Positions 8,961 through 18,992 of a DNA stretch of 64,000 nt are shown here, piece by piece. Each line of letters starts with the position of its first letter. The stretch's first letter is position 1. The notes beneath the pieces are model-generated. The model had not been told where the DNA came from, did no database searches, and was given only the letters and a program-made list of their open reading frames with translations. The DNA is from JAJZRJ01 sp040757055 (lineage in GTDB: Bacteria > Desulfobacterota > Desulfobulbia > Desulfobulbales > Desulfurivibrionaceae). The DNA is taken from assembly GCA_040757055.1 (NCBI GenBank), contig JBFLXY010000003.1, positions 199,936 through 263,935 on the forward strand. Reading direction: 5' to 3'. Both the position numbers and the translations under genes were made by a program.

Positions 8961-10511
8961 CTATGAGTGCAGCCGGTTCTCTTTGCAGACCCGGTTGCGG
9001 CCGGCGGCTTTGGCTTGGTAAAGGGCGGCATCGGCCCGCCTGAGCACCGATTCGTAGCTGGCATCCGCTGGATCGGCTTCGGCGACGCCGCAGGACACCG
9101 TCAGTCTTTCGTTGTTGCCGAAGGGAGTGGCTGCCACGGTTTCCCGCAGTATCTCCGCCAGTTGCGCCGCATCGTCCAGCGGGGTTTCCGGCAGGCAAAG
9201 AAGAAATTCCTCTCCCCCCCAACGGCAGAGCAGGTCGCTCTTCCTGCTCCTTTTCCTGACCAGGTCGGCCAACGTGACCAGGATCGCGTCGCCCGCGGCA
9301 TGGCCGTGGGCATCGTTCACCTTTTTGAAGAAGTCGATGTCAAAGAGAATGACGGAGTAGGTTGAGCCATACCGTCGGGCGCGATGGTGTTCCTGGGCGA
9401 GCACCTCGCTGCCTTTGCGGCGATTCCAGGTCTTGGTGAGAAAATCCGTGGCGGAGCAGTGTCTGAGCCTTTCCCGGGTGGCATAGATGAAAAAGACAAA
9501 GGCGGTCGCCACGGCAAAAAGCACGCTGAGAAGAATCAGGGTGGCGATGTATCCTTTCCGGTGTTCGACCACATGGTTGTCCTTTTCGTAAGAGACCAGA
9601 AAGGCGACGGATTTCCCCTTGAGATTTTTCAGCGGCAGCATGGTGGCGATATATCCCTTGCCGCCAATGGTTGCGATGTGACTGACGGTCTGCCGCTGTG
9701 CGATTCCCTCCTGATGCTTCTCGCTGAGCTCCTTTTCGAGTCTGGCAACAATCTCAGGCGGTAAATTGTTCGGATCGCGGTTCAGCGTCTCCAGGACCTC
9801 GCGGTCGTGGAGGAGGGTGGGGGAGATTCTGCATGGCTGGTAGTTGGAAAGTTCCTCATTGAAAATCGTTTCCCGGACCACGGCGGTGGAGATGGCGAAG
9901 GAGTAGGTTTTTTCAAAGAGATGCGTCAGGGAGGAGTTGATGGCGGCAAAAGAGACGCTGATTTCGACCGATCCCACATGCTCTCCACGGTGGAAAAGGG
10001 GGTAGACGTAGCGGAAACCGTTGAGTATCCGGCCCTCTTCAAAGGCGGCCACCGGTTTGAGGGTGGTGTTCGCGACGGCGACTGTATCGCGCACGTTTTT
10101 GAGGGAATCGCCGAATTTTTGCGGACGATGGAAGCGGAGGAAGCTGGTGCAGTCCGGCAGGTGGAAATGGAGCTGGCGGAAGTGCTGCTCTTTCAGGTGG
10201 GCATAGGGTGCGGCCAGGCTTTGCAGGAGCTGTTTCCGCAATCGTTTCCGGGTCGATTCGTCCCCATGTGCCGCACGATACATGGTCTCCCGCACCATGG
10301 GGGTGTCGATGAGGCTGAAAAAGATAAAATCGGCAAGACGCTGGTATCCTTCCAGGGAGACGAGATATTCTTTCTGCAGGGCCTCCCGCTTGCCTTGCAG
10401 ATAGAGGTCCTCCATGCTTTTTTCCTTGTAGGCCACCCCTACGATGAACAGGACGTACAGCGCGACGACCCCGAGGGGGAGGCAGATGCTCTTGGGGGAA
10501 AGATGCGGCAT
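8961..10511 (-). CDS. Membrane-bound sensory diguanylate cyclase
   Basis: Makes cyclic di-GMP from GTP. The 516-residue protein has a first membrane helix at about 11-28, a periplasmic sensor region of roughly 290 residues of Cache-like character, and a second helix near 322-345. The C-terminal GGDEF domain has FDIDFFKKVND and the active-site motif GGEEF. An I-site RxxD is not obvious. ATG 10511 is preferred because it starts a clean membrane anchor and has a purine-rich AAAGAGAGA upstream; an in-frame TTG at 10562 adds 17 polar residues. It sits between the MerR terminator and the sigma54 activator on the same strand. Confidence 0.88.
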   Translation of the reverse strand: MPHLSPKSICLPLGVVALYVLFIVGVAYKEKSMEDLYLQGKREALQKEYLVSLEGYQRLADFIFFSLIDTPMVRETMYRAAHGDESTRKRLRKQLLQSLAAPYAHLKEQHFRQLHFHLPDCTSFLRFHRPQKFGDSLKNVRDTVAVANTTLKPVAAFEEGRILNGFRYVYPLFHRGEHVGSVEISVSFAAINSSLTHLFEKTYSFAISTAVVRETIFNEELSNYQPCRISPTLLHDREVLETLNRDPNNLPPEIVARLEKELSEKHQEGIAQRQTVSHIATIGGKGYIATMLPLKNLKGKSVAFLVSYEKDNHVVEHRKGYIATLILLSVLFAVATAFVFFIYATRERLRHCSATDFLTKTWNRRKGSEVLAQEHHRARRYGSTYSVILFDIDFFKKVNDAHGHAAGDAILVTLADLVRKRSRKSDLLCRWGGEEFLLCLPETPLDDAAQLAEILRETVAATPFGNNERLTVSCGVAEADPADASYESVLRRADAALYQAKAAGRNRVCKENRLHS

Positions 10512-10601
10512 GGTCTCTCTTTTCCCTCGTTGCCCTTCGCCTGTCTGTCGCTGCCACGACAATCCCGCGCCGCCGGCGGCAGGGACGGCGTGGCCCAGTG
10601 G

Positions 10602-13073
<2,472 letters not shown>

Positions 13074-13217
13074 CAGCGGCTCTTCTGAGCGAATGAAACC
13101 TGCTCAGGGTATCAATTCAATAATATTATACCAGACAATTCATCCGGCGCCCCTGAAAAAGCCGGCGGCGGGGGCTTCCTGGGCGGGAATCTGGCGGTCA
13201 TTAACCAAAAAATTAAC

Positions 13218-13245
13218 TTGACAAGCGAACCTGTCAAATTAGAAT
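13218..13245 (+). promoter_or_regulatory. Sigma70-type promoter of the 4Fe-4S/cytochrome operon
   Basis: TTGACA at 13218-13223, a 16-nt spacer, and TAGAAT at 13240-13245, in the divergent intergenic region. It leaves a 5' leader of about 115 nt before the start at 13370. Confidence 0.65.
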
Positions 13246-13369
13246 GCGGCTGCCCTGCAGACGGTGTCTGCAGGGCTGTCCCCTTGTCCTGGCGTGTCGC
13301 GAGAGAACATCATAAGGGAAGGACCGCATGAGGCGCCCTTCTGGAAGGAAAATCGAGGAGATGGCAATC

Positions 13370-14134
13370 ATGAAGATCAGTGAATTGGAAAAGCTGAACA
13401 ACGAGGGCGCGGAACATCTGCCTTCGGAGGAGCGTCGCCGTTTTCTGCAGTTCGGCCTCGCCGTGACCGGGGTCTTCCTGGGCGGCTCGGTTCTTTCCCT
13501 GACCTCGGCGCGTACCGCCCAGGGGCAGGTGGGTCCCATGGGGCCGGTGCCGCCGGCGGGCAAGTTCCCCTACAAGCCGCACTACACCATGGTCATGCGG
13601 CAGAACCGCTGCATCGATTGCGAGCGGTGCATGGAGGCATGCGTCAAGACCAACCAGGTGCCCTCCTATGGCTACCGGACCAAGATCCTGGAGCAGGTTC
13701 GTCCCCTGGGCCAGGGCGAGAGCGAACGGGTCTTCATGCCGGTGCTCTGCAACCAATGCAACCGTCCGCCGTGCGTGCGCGTCTGCCCCACCACCGCCAC
13801 CTACAAGGACAAGACCAACGGCATCGTGATGATGGATTACAAGCGCTGCATCGGCTGCAAGACCTGCATGGCGGCCTGTCCCTACAATGCCCGCTATTTC
13901 AAGGAAGAGAACCGCGCCGTCGACAAGTGCAACTTCTGCATCGACACCCGCCTTGCCAAGGGTGAGACCAAGACCGCCTGCGCGGCCGCCTGTCCGGCGG
14001 GCGTCCGCATCTTCGGCGATCTGACCGATCCGGGCAGCGAAGCCTACCGCCTGATTCACCGGCCCGAGAAGATCGTCTGGGTGCTGCGGCCGGAGACCGG
14101 CGCCATGCCCAACGTATTCTACATGAACGACTAA
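13370..14134 (+). CDS. Tat-exported 4Fe-4S electron-transfer protein (NrfC/PsrB/HybA type)
   Basis: A periplasmic electron-transfer subunit of 254 residues. A twin-arginine signal (ERRRFLQFGLAVTGVFLGGS) is followed by four Cys-rich clusters: CIDCERCMEAC, CNQCNRPPCVRVC, CIGCKTCMAAC, and a CNFC...CAAAC set. These can hold four [4Fe-4S] clusters in ferredoxin style. Such proteins pair with NrfD-type membrane subunits, and two are encoded nearby. ATG 13370 is chosen because GAGGAG lies 9 nt upstream; ATGs at 13328 and 13361 are possible. A triheme cytochrome gene follows 22 nt later. There is no catalytic molybdopterin subunit in the window. Confidence 0.92.
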   Translation: MKISELEKLNNEGAEHLPSEERRRFLQFGLAVTGVFLGGSVLSLTSARTAQGQVGPMGPVPPAGKFPYKPHYTMVMRQNRCIDCERCMEACVKTNQVPSYGYRTKILEQVRPLGQGESERVFMPVLCNQCNRPPCVRVCPTTATYKDKTNGIVMMDYKRCIGCKTCMAACPYNARYFKEENRAVDKCNFCIDTRLAKGETKTACAAACPAGVRIFGDLTDPGSEAYRLIHRPEKIVWVLRPETGAMPNVFYMND

Positions 14135-14156
14135 TATCTAGCGGATGAGGACTGTG

Positions 14157-14582
14157 ATGAATCGCGGAAAAAAGAGCGTGATCGTTCTGTGTGGCCTGCT
14201 GCTTCTGGCTGGCGGCGTTGCCTTTGCCGGCCCCCAGAAGGAAGAGGCGTATGATGAGAGCACCTACGGCCCGGCCAATCCGATCATCTGGACCAAGCCG
14301 TTGAAGGCAGTGGTTTTTTACCACAAGACCCACACCATGGGGGCTGGACTGAGTTGCGACAGCTGCCATGACGCCCTCTTCGAGATGGCGGCCGGCACGG
14401 CTCAGGAGAAGCCTGATTTCACCATGGATTCCCTTTATAAGGGAAAATACTGCGGCGCGTGCCATGACGGCAACATGGCCTTTGCCTCCAACACCCGCTG
14501 CACCACCTGCCACGTGGGCGTCAAAGGCTACAACCGGCTGACCGGCGCCGACGCGAAGAAGTCCGGCAAGGCTGGTCACTGA
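14157..14582 (+). CDS. Periplasmic triheme c-type cytochrome (c7-type)
   Basis: A 141-residue secreted cytochrome. The Sec signal covers about residues 1-24 (hydrophobic VIVLCGLLLLAGG, cleavage after AFA). Three CxxCH haem sites are seen: CDSCH, CGACH and CTTCH, plus free His residues such as YHKTH that could be distal ligands. This matches the c(7)-type triheme family found beside NrfC/NrfD modules in sulfate and metal reducers. It shares an operon with the Tat 4Fe-4S gene and is followed by a strong terminator. ATG 14157 is preferred over 14145 because a GATGAGGA sequence lies just upstream. Confidence 0.9.
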   Translation: MNRGKKSVIVLCGLLLLAGGVAFAGPQKEEAYDESTYGPANPIIWTKPLKAVVFYHKTHTMGAGLSCDSCHDALFEMAAGTAQEKPDFTMDSLYKGKYCGACHDGNMAFASNTRCTTCHVGVKGYNRLTGADAKKSGKAGH

Positions 14583-14656
14583 GGGAAGGTGCTCTGCATC
14601 GCCACAGTGTCAAGATGTGGCGTGAAACTTGAACATGACAATGTGTAACTGAGGTG

Positions 14657-14688
14657 AGGCGGGACGCCAGCGGCGTCCCGCCTTTTTT
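14657..14688 (+). terminator. Rho-independent terminator after the triheme cytochrome gene
   Basis: AGGCGGGACGCC and GGCGTCCCGCCT pair across an 8-nt region and are followed by six T. It separates the 4Fe-4S/cytochrome transcript from the NrfD copy 2 module, which therefore needs its own promoter. Confidence 0.9.
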
Positions 14689-15320
14689 GTTTTCCTCTCC
14701 CGCCCTGGTTTCGTTCTTTCCCCACTCTTGTCCGTCCTTGTTCTTCTTCCCCCTCCCTTTGTCACCCTTGGAGTGGCTGTTTTTCATCTTGGCCGCCGTC
14801 CTTGTTTGCGGCCGTCTCTCGCAGCTTGCTGCCCTTTTCCCGGCTCGGCCTGGCCTTGCTCCAATTGGGCAGGAGTCCTGTTTCTTCCTTCCCTGCGATT
14901 CGGTGGTTGCCACCGCCACCACAGCGGTGGCGGATCGGTTTGTCGTCCTGGCGGAGGCTCATGTCGCGTCCTTTTTGATAACTTATTGAAATTATAAATA
15001 TATATTTCGTATTTGCCCTGGTGCCCGGATCATTGCGTGGTTTTTGGCAGTGGGTTTCTCTTCGTTGTGTTTGTGGGTAACTCATTGAATTTAAATAATT
15101 ATTTTGTTTTTTCCGGCTATTTTGGCGTGGTCTTTCTGTGGGCTTATTATGCTTCTTGAGACGATCTTCTGAGGAATCAAAATAAGCCCTCTTTGCTAAA
15201 TATATTACCAATTGCCATTGGGGAAGAGCATTGGAAGAGGATTGTTGCCGAAAACTATCTCTTTGTTTTTGTGGTTGAATTTTGCGCCATGGGCAAAAGG
15301 CGCGGAGTTGGAGCGCCTGC
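14689..15320. other. Long regulatory intergenic region upstream of NrfD copy 2
   Basis: About 630 bases with no convincing gene. It turns AT-rich from 14980 to 15240 and holds a perfect 8-bp hairpin (CCGCCACC / GGTGGCGG, 14913-14933) and an inverted repeat at 15140-15189. A minus-strand frame at 14762-14962 (66 residues, ATG with AAAAGGA upstream) is polar and has no recognisable family, so it is not called. The region leads to a sigma54-type promoter and is the expected place for activator sites. Confidence 0.55.
15140..15189. repeat. Inverted repeat upstream of the sigma54 promoter
   Basis: GGGCTTATT at 15140-15148 is the exact complement of AATAAGCCC at 15181-15189. It lies 130-180 nt upstream of the sigma54-type promoter, the usual distance for an enhancer-binding protein site. 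Use as an activator site is inference; a transcription-stop hairpin is the alternative. Confidence 0.45.
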
Positions 15321-15336
15321 TGGCATATCCTTTGCT
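15321..15336 (+). promoter_or_regulatory. Sigma54-type (-24/-12) promoter of the second NrfD module
   Basis: TGGCATATCCTTTGCT fits the sigma54 consensus: TGGCA and TTGCT boxes with GG and GC exactly 10 nt apart. It lies about 245 nt upstream of the NrfD copy 2 start, in an AT-rich region with an inverted repeat upstream. A sigma54 activator gene is at 10602-13073. The long leader between promoter and start is unexplained. Confidence 0.65.
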
Positions 15337-15581
15337 CTTGTGAGTGACCGACACGGGACAAAGGCTTGAAGGCCTGCGAAGGCGGACACGAGAGAAAGGA
15401 GGTGACAGCGGAAGGAGAGACGGAAAGGGCTTCGGCAGGATTCCTCAATCCCCGGGTGGCGGCCCGGGCGCCGAAACCTCACCAGCCAGGCTTTTCGATA
15501 GCAGTTTGGTGCAGGCAAGATCGCCTGAATGAATTTGGAAGAACACATTTAATGATACGGAACCGAAGGGAGGAAGCAACA

Positions 15582-16766
15582 ATGTCGAACACATTCTCAC
15601 TGGCAGAAGTGGCAGAACAGCGGGTGGCAACCCCGACTGTGAACAAGGCCACCATCATCTGCATCGCCCTGGCCCTGCTTGGCGTGGGCGCCGGCCTGTA
15701 TGCCCAGGTGGTCGGCCACCATCACGCCTTTGCCAACACCCGCGAGATGCCGTGGGGCATCCTCATCGCCAATTATGCCTATTTCGCGATCATCTCCACC
15801 GGCCTCTGCCTGCTGGCGGTGCTCAGCCACATCTTCGGCAGCAACCGCCTCACCGCCCTGGCCAACCGGATGGTCTACCTCTCCATCGTGGTGATCTTCG
15901 GCGGTTTCGCCATCATCGGCCTGGAACTCGAAAATCCCCACCGCATGCTGCTCTACAACATGCTTTCCCCGAACCTGACCTCCAACATCTGGTGGATGGG
16001 CACCCTCTACAGCATGGCGGTGGCCTTCATGTTCGTCGAGTTCTACCTGATCCTGACCAAGAAGTACTCGCTGGCCGTGACCCTGGGGGTCATGGGCGCC
16101 CTGGCCGAGGTTGCGGCCAACACCAACCTGGGCGCGGTTTTCGCCACCCTCTCTTCCCGGCCCTTCTGGTACGGCTCGCAGCTGCCGGTCTACTTCCTGG
16201 CCTCAGCGGTCATGACGGGCGCCGCGGCCATCATTCTCTTTACCAACTGGGCCGCCAAGATGCGTGGCGAGGAGATGGACCAGGCAACGGTCGAGGGCAT
16301 GAAGGGCGCCGGCAAGGTCATGTTCACCACCCTGGTGCTCATCGCCGTGGCCACCACCTGGAAATTCATCGCCTGCTTCGTGGGCGGCACCGAAGATGCA
16401 CGTCTGGCCGCGCTCAGCCTGCTTCAGGGTCCGCTGGCCACGAACTTCTGGGTTTTCGAGGTGGTGGTGGGCATGGTCTTCCCGGTTGCCATCATGGTCA
16501 TTACCCGCATGAAGAGCATGCCGGCCCTTTCCGCCGCGGCGCTGATGGTGCTGGTGGGTGCCTACTTCCAGCGGTATGACATCGTGGTTGCCGGCCAGAT
16601 CGTGCCGGTCTACGCGGGCTGGGACGAGATGCCGGCATATCTCTCCTACGTGCCGTCCGCAGCCGAGTTCCTGGTTGCCCTCGGCGGCTTCGGTATCGTC
16701 GGCGCCGGCTTCCTCCTCGGCGAGCGCTTCTTTGGCAAGGCGTTCCGCGCCCAGGGCCACCACTGA
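15582..16766 (+). CDS. nrfD: NrfD/PsrC-family quinone-interacting membrane subunit (copy 2)
   Basis: A 394-residue polytopic membrane protein, paralogous to the one at 7106. Shared blocks include TREMPWGILIANY, MLLYNMLSPNLTSNIWWMGT, NTNLGAVF and YDIVVAGQIVPVY. It would connect the menaquinone pool with the Tat 4Fe-4S and triheme cytochromes encoded just upstream (13370-14582). ATG 15582 has AGGGAGGAAG upstream; the longer frame back to 15366 covers the leader and lacks membrane character. It is preceded by a sigma54-type promoter and followed by a hairpin and MerR copy 2. No catalytic subunit is adjacent, so the acceptor or donor is unknown. Confidence 0.88.
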   Translation: MSNTFSLAEVAEQRVATPTVNKATIICIALALLGVGAGLYAQVVGHHHAFANTREMPWGILIANYAYFAIISTGLCLLAVLSHIFGSNRLTALANRMVYLSIVVIFGGFAIIGLELENPHRMLLYNMLSPNLTSNIWWMGTLYSMAVAFMFVEFYLILTKKYSLAVTLGVMGALAEVAANTNLGAVFATLSSRPFWYGSQLPVYFLASAVMTGAAAIILFTNWAAKMRGEEMDQATVEGMKGAGKVMFTTLVLIAVATTWKFIACFVGGTEDARLAALSLLQGPLATNFWVFEVVVGMVFPVAIMVITRMKSMPALSAAALMVLVGAYFQRYDIVVAGQIVPVYAGWDEMPAYLSYVPSAAEFLVALGGFGIVGAGFLLGERFFGKAFRAQGHH

Positions 16767-16801
16767 GACACCGGTTGCCTGAGCGCCTGAGCGAATGAAC
16801 T

Positions 16802-16832
16802 TCTCCGCGGGCGGCAACCCCGCCCGCGGAGA
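16802..16832 (+). other. Intercistronic hairpin without a T-run
   Basis: TCTCCGCGGGCG pairs perfectly with CGCCCGCGGAGA over a 7-nt loop, between the NrfD copy 2 stop and the MerR copy 2 ribosome site. No T-run follows, so it is unlikely to stop transcription. It may protect the upstream mRNA 3' end or lower expression of the regulator. Confidence 0.6.
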
Positions 16833-16856
16833 GACTCGGAAGAAAAGGAGACAAAG

Positions 16857-17210
16857 ATGATTCCCGACAACAAGGCCATCTTCACCATCGGAACCGCAGC
16901 CAAGATGCTTGAGGTGCATCCCCGCACCCTGCGGATATACGAGCGGGAGAATCTGGTGCGGCCGATCCGCAAGGGGCAGTGGCGCTACTACACCATGGAT
17001 GATCTCAAGTGGATCCAGTGCCTCCGCGACATGATCCATGAGCAGGGCATCAGCATCGCCGCGATCAAGAAGCTCCTCCAGTACACCCCCTGCTGGAACA
17101 TTGCCGACTGCCCGCTGGAAAAGCGCAAGCAGTGCACGGCCTTCATGGCCAGCGGCTTGGTGCCGCGCAAGCTGGAGATTGAACCGCGCTCCGGCGGCCT
17201 TGCCGCCTGA
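16857..17210 (+). CDS. MerR-family transcriptional regulator with Cys triad (copy 2)
   Basis: A 117-residue paralogue of the protein at 8314. The winged helix starts at FTIGTAAKMLEVHPRTLRIY; the recognition and dimer segments (LKWIQCLRDMIHEQGISIAA) are almost the same as in copy 1. The triad CWNIADC followed by a Cys eight residues on keeps the same C-x5-C-x7-C spacing. AAAAGGAG precedes the start. It lies 90 nt after NrfD copy 2 and 26 nt before a small membrane-protein gene. Regulation of its own operon is likely by analogy with other MerR proteins, but no operator was identified. Confidence 0.86.
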   Translation: MIPDNKAIFTIGTAAKMLEVHPRTLRIYERENLVRPIRKGQWRYYTMDDLKWIQCLRDMIHEQGISIAAIKKLLQYTPCWNIADCPLEKRKQCTAFMASGLVPRKLEIEPRSGGLAA

Positions 17211-17236
17211 ACGCAGCCATCAGAAGGAGGAATGCC

Positions 17237-17479
17237 ATGAGCGTACTGACGCAGCTGTGGGACAAGGGAAGCCATCACCTGGCGGTACCGTCCGCCCCGA
17301 CCATGATCCGCCGCCCCCGGCGGGTGACCATGGCGCAGATCGGCGAGGTCTGCTGGGGAATCACCACCTTTGCCCTCTTCCTGGCCCTGGGACCATTTTC
17401 CGCCATCGCGGTGATCTTCGGTCTGGGCTCCCTGGTGCGCGGCCAGGAGGAGAAGAGGGAACCGCACCCGATCGGATGA
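17237..17479 (+). CDS. Small membrane protein (80 aa) of the second NrfD module
   Basis: An 80-residue protein of no family known to me. A polar, basic first third (MIRRPRRVTMAQIG) leads to one long hydrophobic stretch at about 38-66 (GITTFALFLALGPFSAIAVI), which may span the membrane once or as a hairpin. A charged tail (EEKREPHP) follows. AGAAGGAGG sits 5-7 nt before the ATG, an excellent ribosome site. It is the last clear gene of the NrfD-MerR module. By position it resembles the 35-residue peptide of copy 1, though the two sequences do not align. A role as accessory subunit is inference. Confidence 0.7.
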   Translation: MSVLTQLWDKGSHHLAVPSAPTMIRRPRRVTMAQIGEVCWGITTFALFLALGPFSAIAVIFGLGSLVRGQEEKREPHPIG

Positions 17480-17625
17480 AGGAACGGAAGGGGAAAATTC
17501 GTCCAGGAGGAACGCCGATGGAAGTGCAACCGCACGGTGGCGTCTGAACAGGCTCTGTGATCAGGAGTGAGAGACCGCTGGCAGCGGCCTCTGACCTCTG
17601 GTCACAGGTTTTGGGCAAAAACATG

Positions 17626-17667
17626 GCAAGAAAAAAGGCTGCTCATCCGAGCAGCCTTTTTTCTTGC
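17626..17667. terminator. Bidirectional Rho-independent terminator
   Basis: GCAAGAAAAAAGGCTGCTC and its exact complement GAGCAGCCTTTTTTCTTGC flank a 4-nt loop. The A-run and T-run allow termination from both sides: the NrfD copy 2 module on the plus strand and the cytochrome c7 gene on the minus strand. Confidence 0.92.
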
Positions 17668-17694
17668 CTGCACAACCCCGTCAAACGGAGCAGC

Positions 17695-17982
17695 TTACTT
17701 CTTGTGGCAGTCGGTACACTTGGTCGGGCCACCCATCTTGGCATGGCAACCCTTGCAGGTGTCGCCATGGGCCGCGTCCTTGTTCACAGCGATCTTGGCC
17801 GGGGTGCCCTGATGGCACTTGGCGCAGTCGCCCAGCTTGGTTCCATGGGCCTTGTGGTTGAAGGTGACCTTGCCGTTCTTCGGCTTGTCGTAAACCACCA
17901 CGTCCTTGCCCGCAGCAAGGGCGGATACGGCGGAGCCCAGAACAAGGGCAAAGGCAACGGACAGCAATACAGTCTTTTTCAT
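17695..17982 (-). CDS. ppcA: Periplasmic triheme cytochrome c7, PpcA-like
   Basis: A 95-residue precursor with a Sec signal (KKTVLLSVAFALVLGSAVSA, cleavage after ALA) and a mature part of about 71 residues. Three haem sites (CAKCH, CKGCH, CTDCH) and the NHKAHG distal-ligand segment match the c7 family typified by Geobacter PpcA and Desulfuromonas c7, which carry electrons across the periplasm. GAGGAGAG lies just upstream of the ATG. It is transcribed alone, from a promoter after ccsA to a bidirectional terminator. Mature cytochrome would need the ResB/CcsA system encoded next door. The gene symbol is by resemblance only. Confidence 0.92.
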   Translation of the reverse strand: MKKTVLLSVAFALVLGSAVSALAAGKDVVVYDKPKNGKVTFNHKAHGTKLGDCAKCHQGTPAKIAVNKDAAHGDTCKGCHAKMGGPTKCTDCHKK

Positions 17983-18097
17983 GATGAACTCTCCTCTTTT
18001 CCGTGAACCACTGTTGTCATAATGATGAGCCTTGTCGGCTCATCGGCCTTTCGCATCATGCCCAGCGTATCGGCATCTTTGCCGAATTGCCTAATTC

Positions 18098-18124
18098 TGT
18101 ATACCCACGCCGGGCATTTGTCAA
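18098..18124 (-). promoter_or_regulatory. Probable promoter of the cytochrome c7 gene
   Basis: On the minus strand TTGACA (18124-18119) is followed after 15 nt by TATACA (18103-18098), or after 17 nt by TACAGA. The first spacing is short. It lies between the ccsA stop and the cytochrome start, about 115 nt upstream of the latter. Confidence 0.4.
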
Positions 18125-18137
18125 GGGCAGAGTCGTC

Positions 18138-18992
18138 TCAGCCTCGACCGTAGCTGTGGAGGCCGGAGAGGAGGAAATTGACGCCGTAGTAGGTGAAGAT
18201 TACCGCCAGAAAGCCGATGATCGCCAGCCAGGCGATGCGTTTGCCGCCCCAGCCGCGGGTAAAGCGGGCATGGAGGGTGGCGGCGTAGATGAACCAGGTA
18301 ATGAGCGACCAGGTCTCCTTGGGGTCCCAGCTCCAGTAGGTGCCCCACGCGGAGTTCGCCCAGATGGCGCCGGTGATGATGCCGGCAGATAACCACAGGA
18401 AGCCGAAGATGATGGTCTTGTGGGTGATGTCGTCGATGACCTTCAGTTCCGGCAGGGTGGCCATGAGGCCGCCGGGGGTGCCCCCACCTTTTTCCTCGCT
18501 GCGGGCCCGCAGCAGATACATGATCCCGAAGCCGCAGGCCACGGCAAAGGCGGCGTAGCCGATGAAGCAGGTGATGACGTGGGCGATGAGCCAGTTGGAC
18601 TGCAGCGCCGGAATGAGGGGCTTGATCTCCTTGCTGAACTCGGTGGAAAGCGAGGCATAGGCCATGCTGAGAAAGGCGAAGGGCATGGCAAAGGCGCCTA
18701 AGACCCGGTTTTTGTATTTCCATTCCAGGCCCAGGTAGAGAATGGCGATGGACCAGGCGAAAAAGACCAGTGATTCGTACATGTTGGAAAGCGGCGCGTA
18801 GCCGATGCCCATCTGGTACGACTCCTGCCAGCGCAGGCCGATGCCGGCGGTGTTGAGGACAAAGGCCGCCGCCGTGACCAGGGTGGCCAGCATCCCGATC
18901 CGGTGGGCGCGGAAGACAAAGAGGCCGATGTAGAGCACCGCGGAGGCCAGATAGGCAAAGGTGGTGAATCCAAGCAGTTGGGAACTGGTCAT
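18138..18992 (-). CDS. ccsA: Cytochrome c maturation System II protein CcsA (ResC/CcsB type)
   Basis: With ResB forms the haem handling and attachment machine for c-type cytochromes in the inner membrane. The 284-residue protein has about eight membrane segments and the haem-binding WWD-type motif WGTYWSWDPKETWSLITWF near residue 220. ATG 18992 overlaps the resB stop by four bases (ATGA), so translation is coupled; the open frame extending to 19217 is a shadow of resB. Length fits the short CcsA/ResC branch. The adjacent c7 gene and several nearby cytochromes are likely clients. Confidence 0.93.
   Translation of the reverse strand: MTSSQLLGFTTFAYLASAVLYIGLFVFRAHRIGMLATLVTAAAFVLNTAGIGLRWQESYQMGIGYAPLSNMYESLVFFAWSIAILYLGLEWKYKNRVLGAFAMPFAFLSMAYASLSTEFSKEIKPLIPALQSNWLIAHVITCFIGYAAFAVACGFGIMYLLRARSEEKGGGTPGGLMATLPELKVIDDITHKTIIFGFLWLSAGIITGAIWANSAWGTYWSWDPKETWSLITWFIYAATLHARFTRGWGGKRIAWLAIIGFLAVIFTYYGVNFLLSGLHSYGRG

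Noticed and set aside
15336..15581. Possible riboswitch in the 235-nt leader of NrfD copy 2
   Set aside because: The leader has GC-rich hairpins, but I could not match it to the cyclic di-GMP (GEMM), molybdenum cofactor or cobalamin riboswitch consensus. A covariance-model search would decide.
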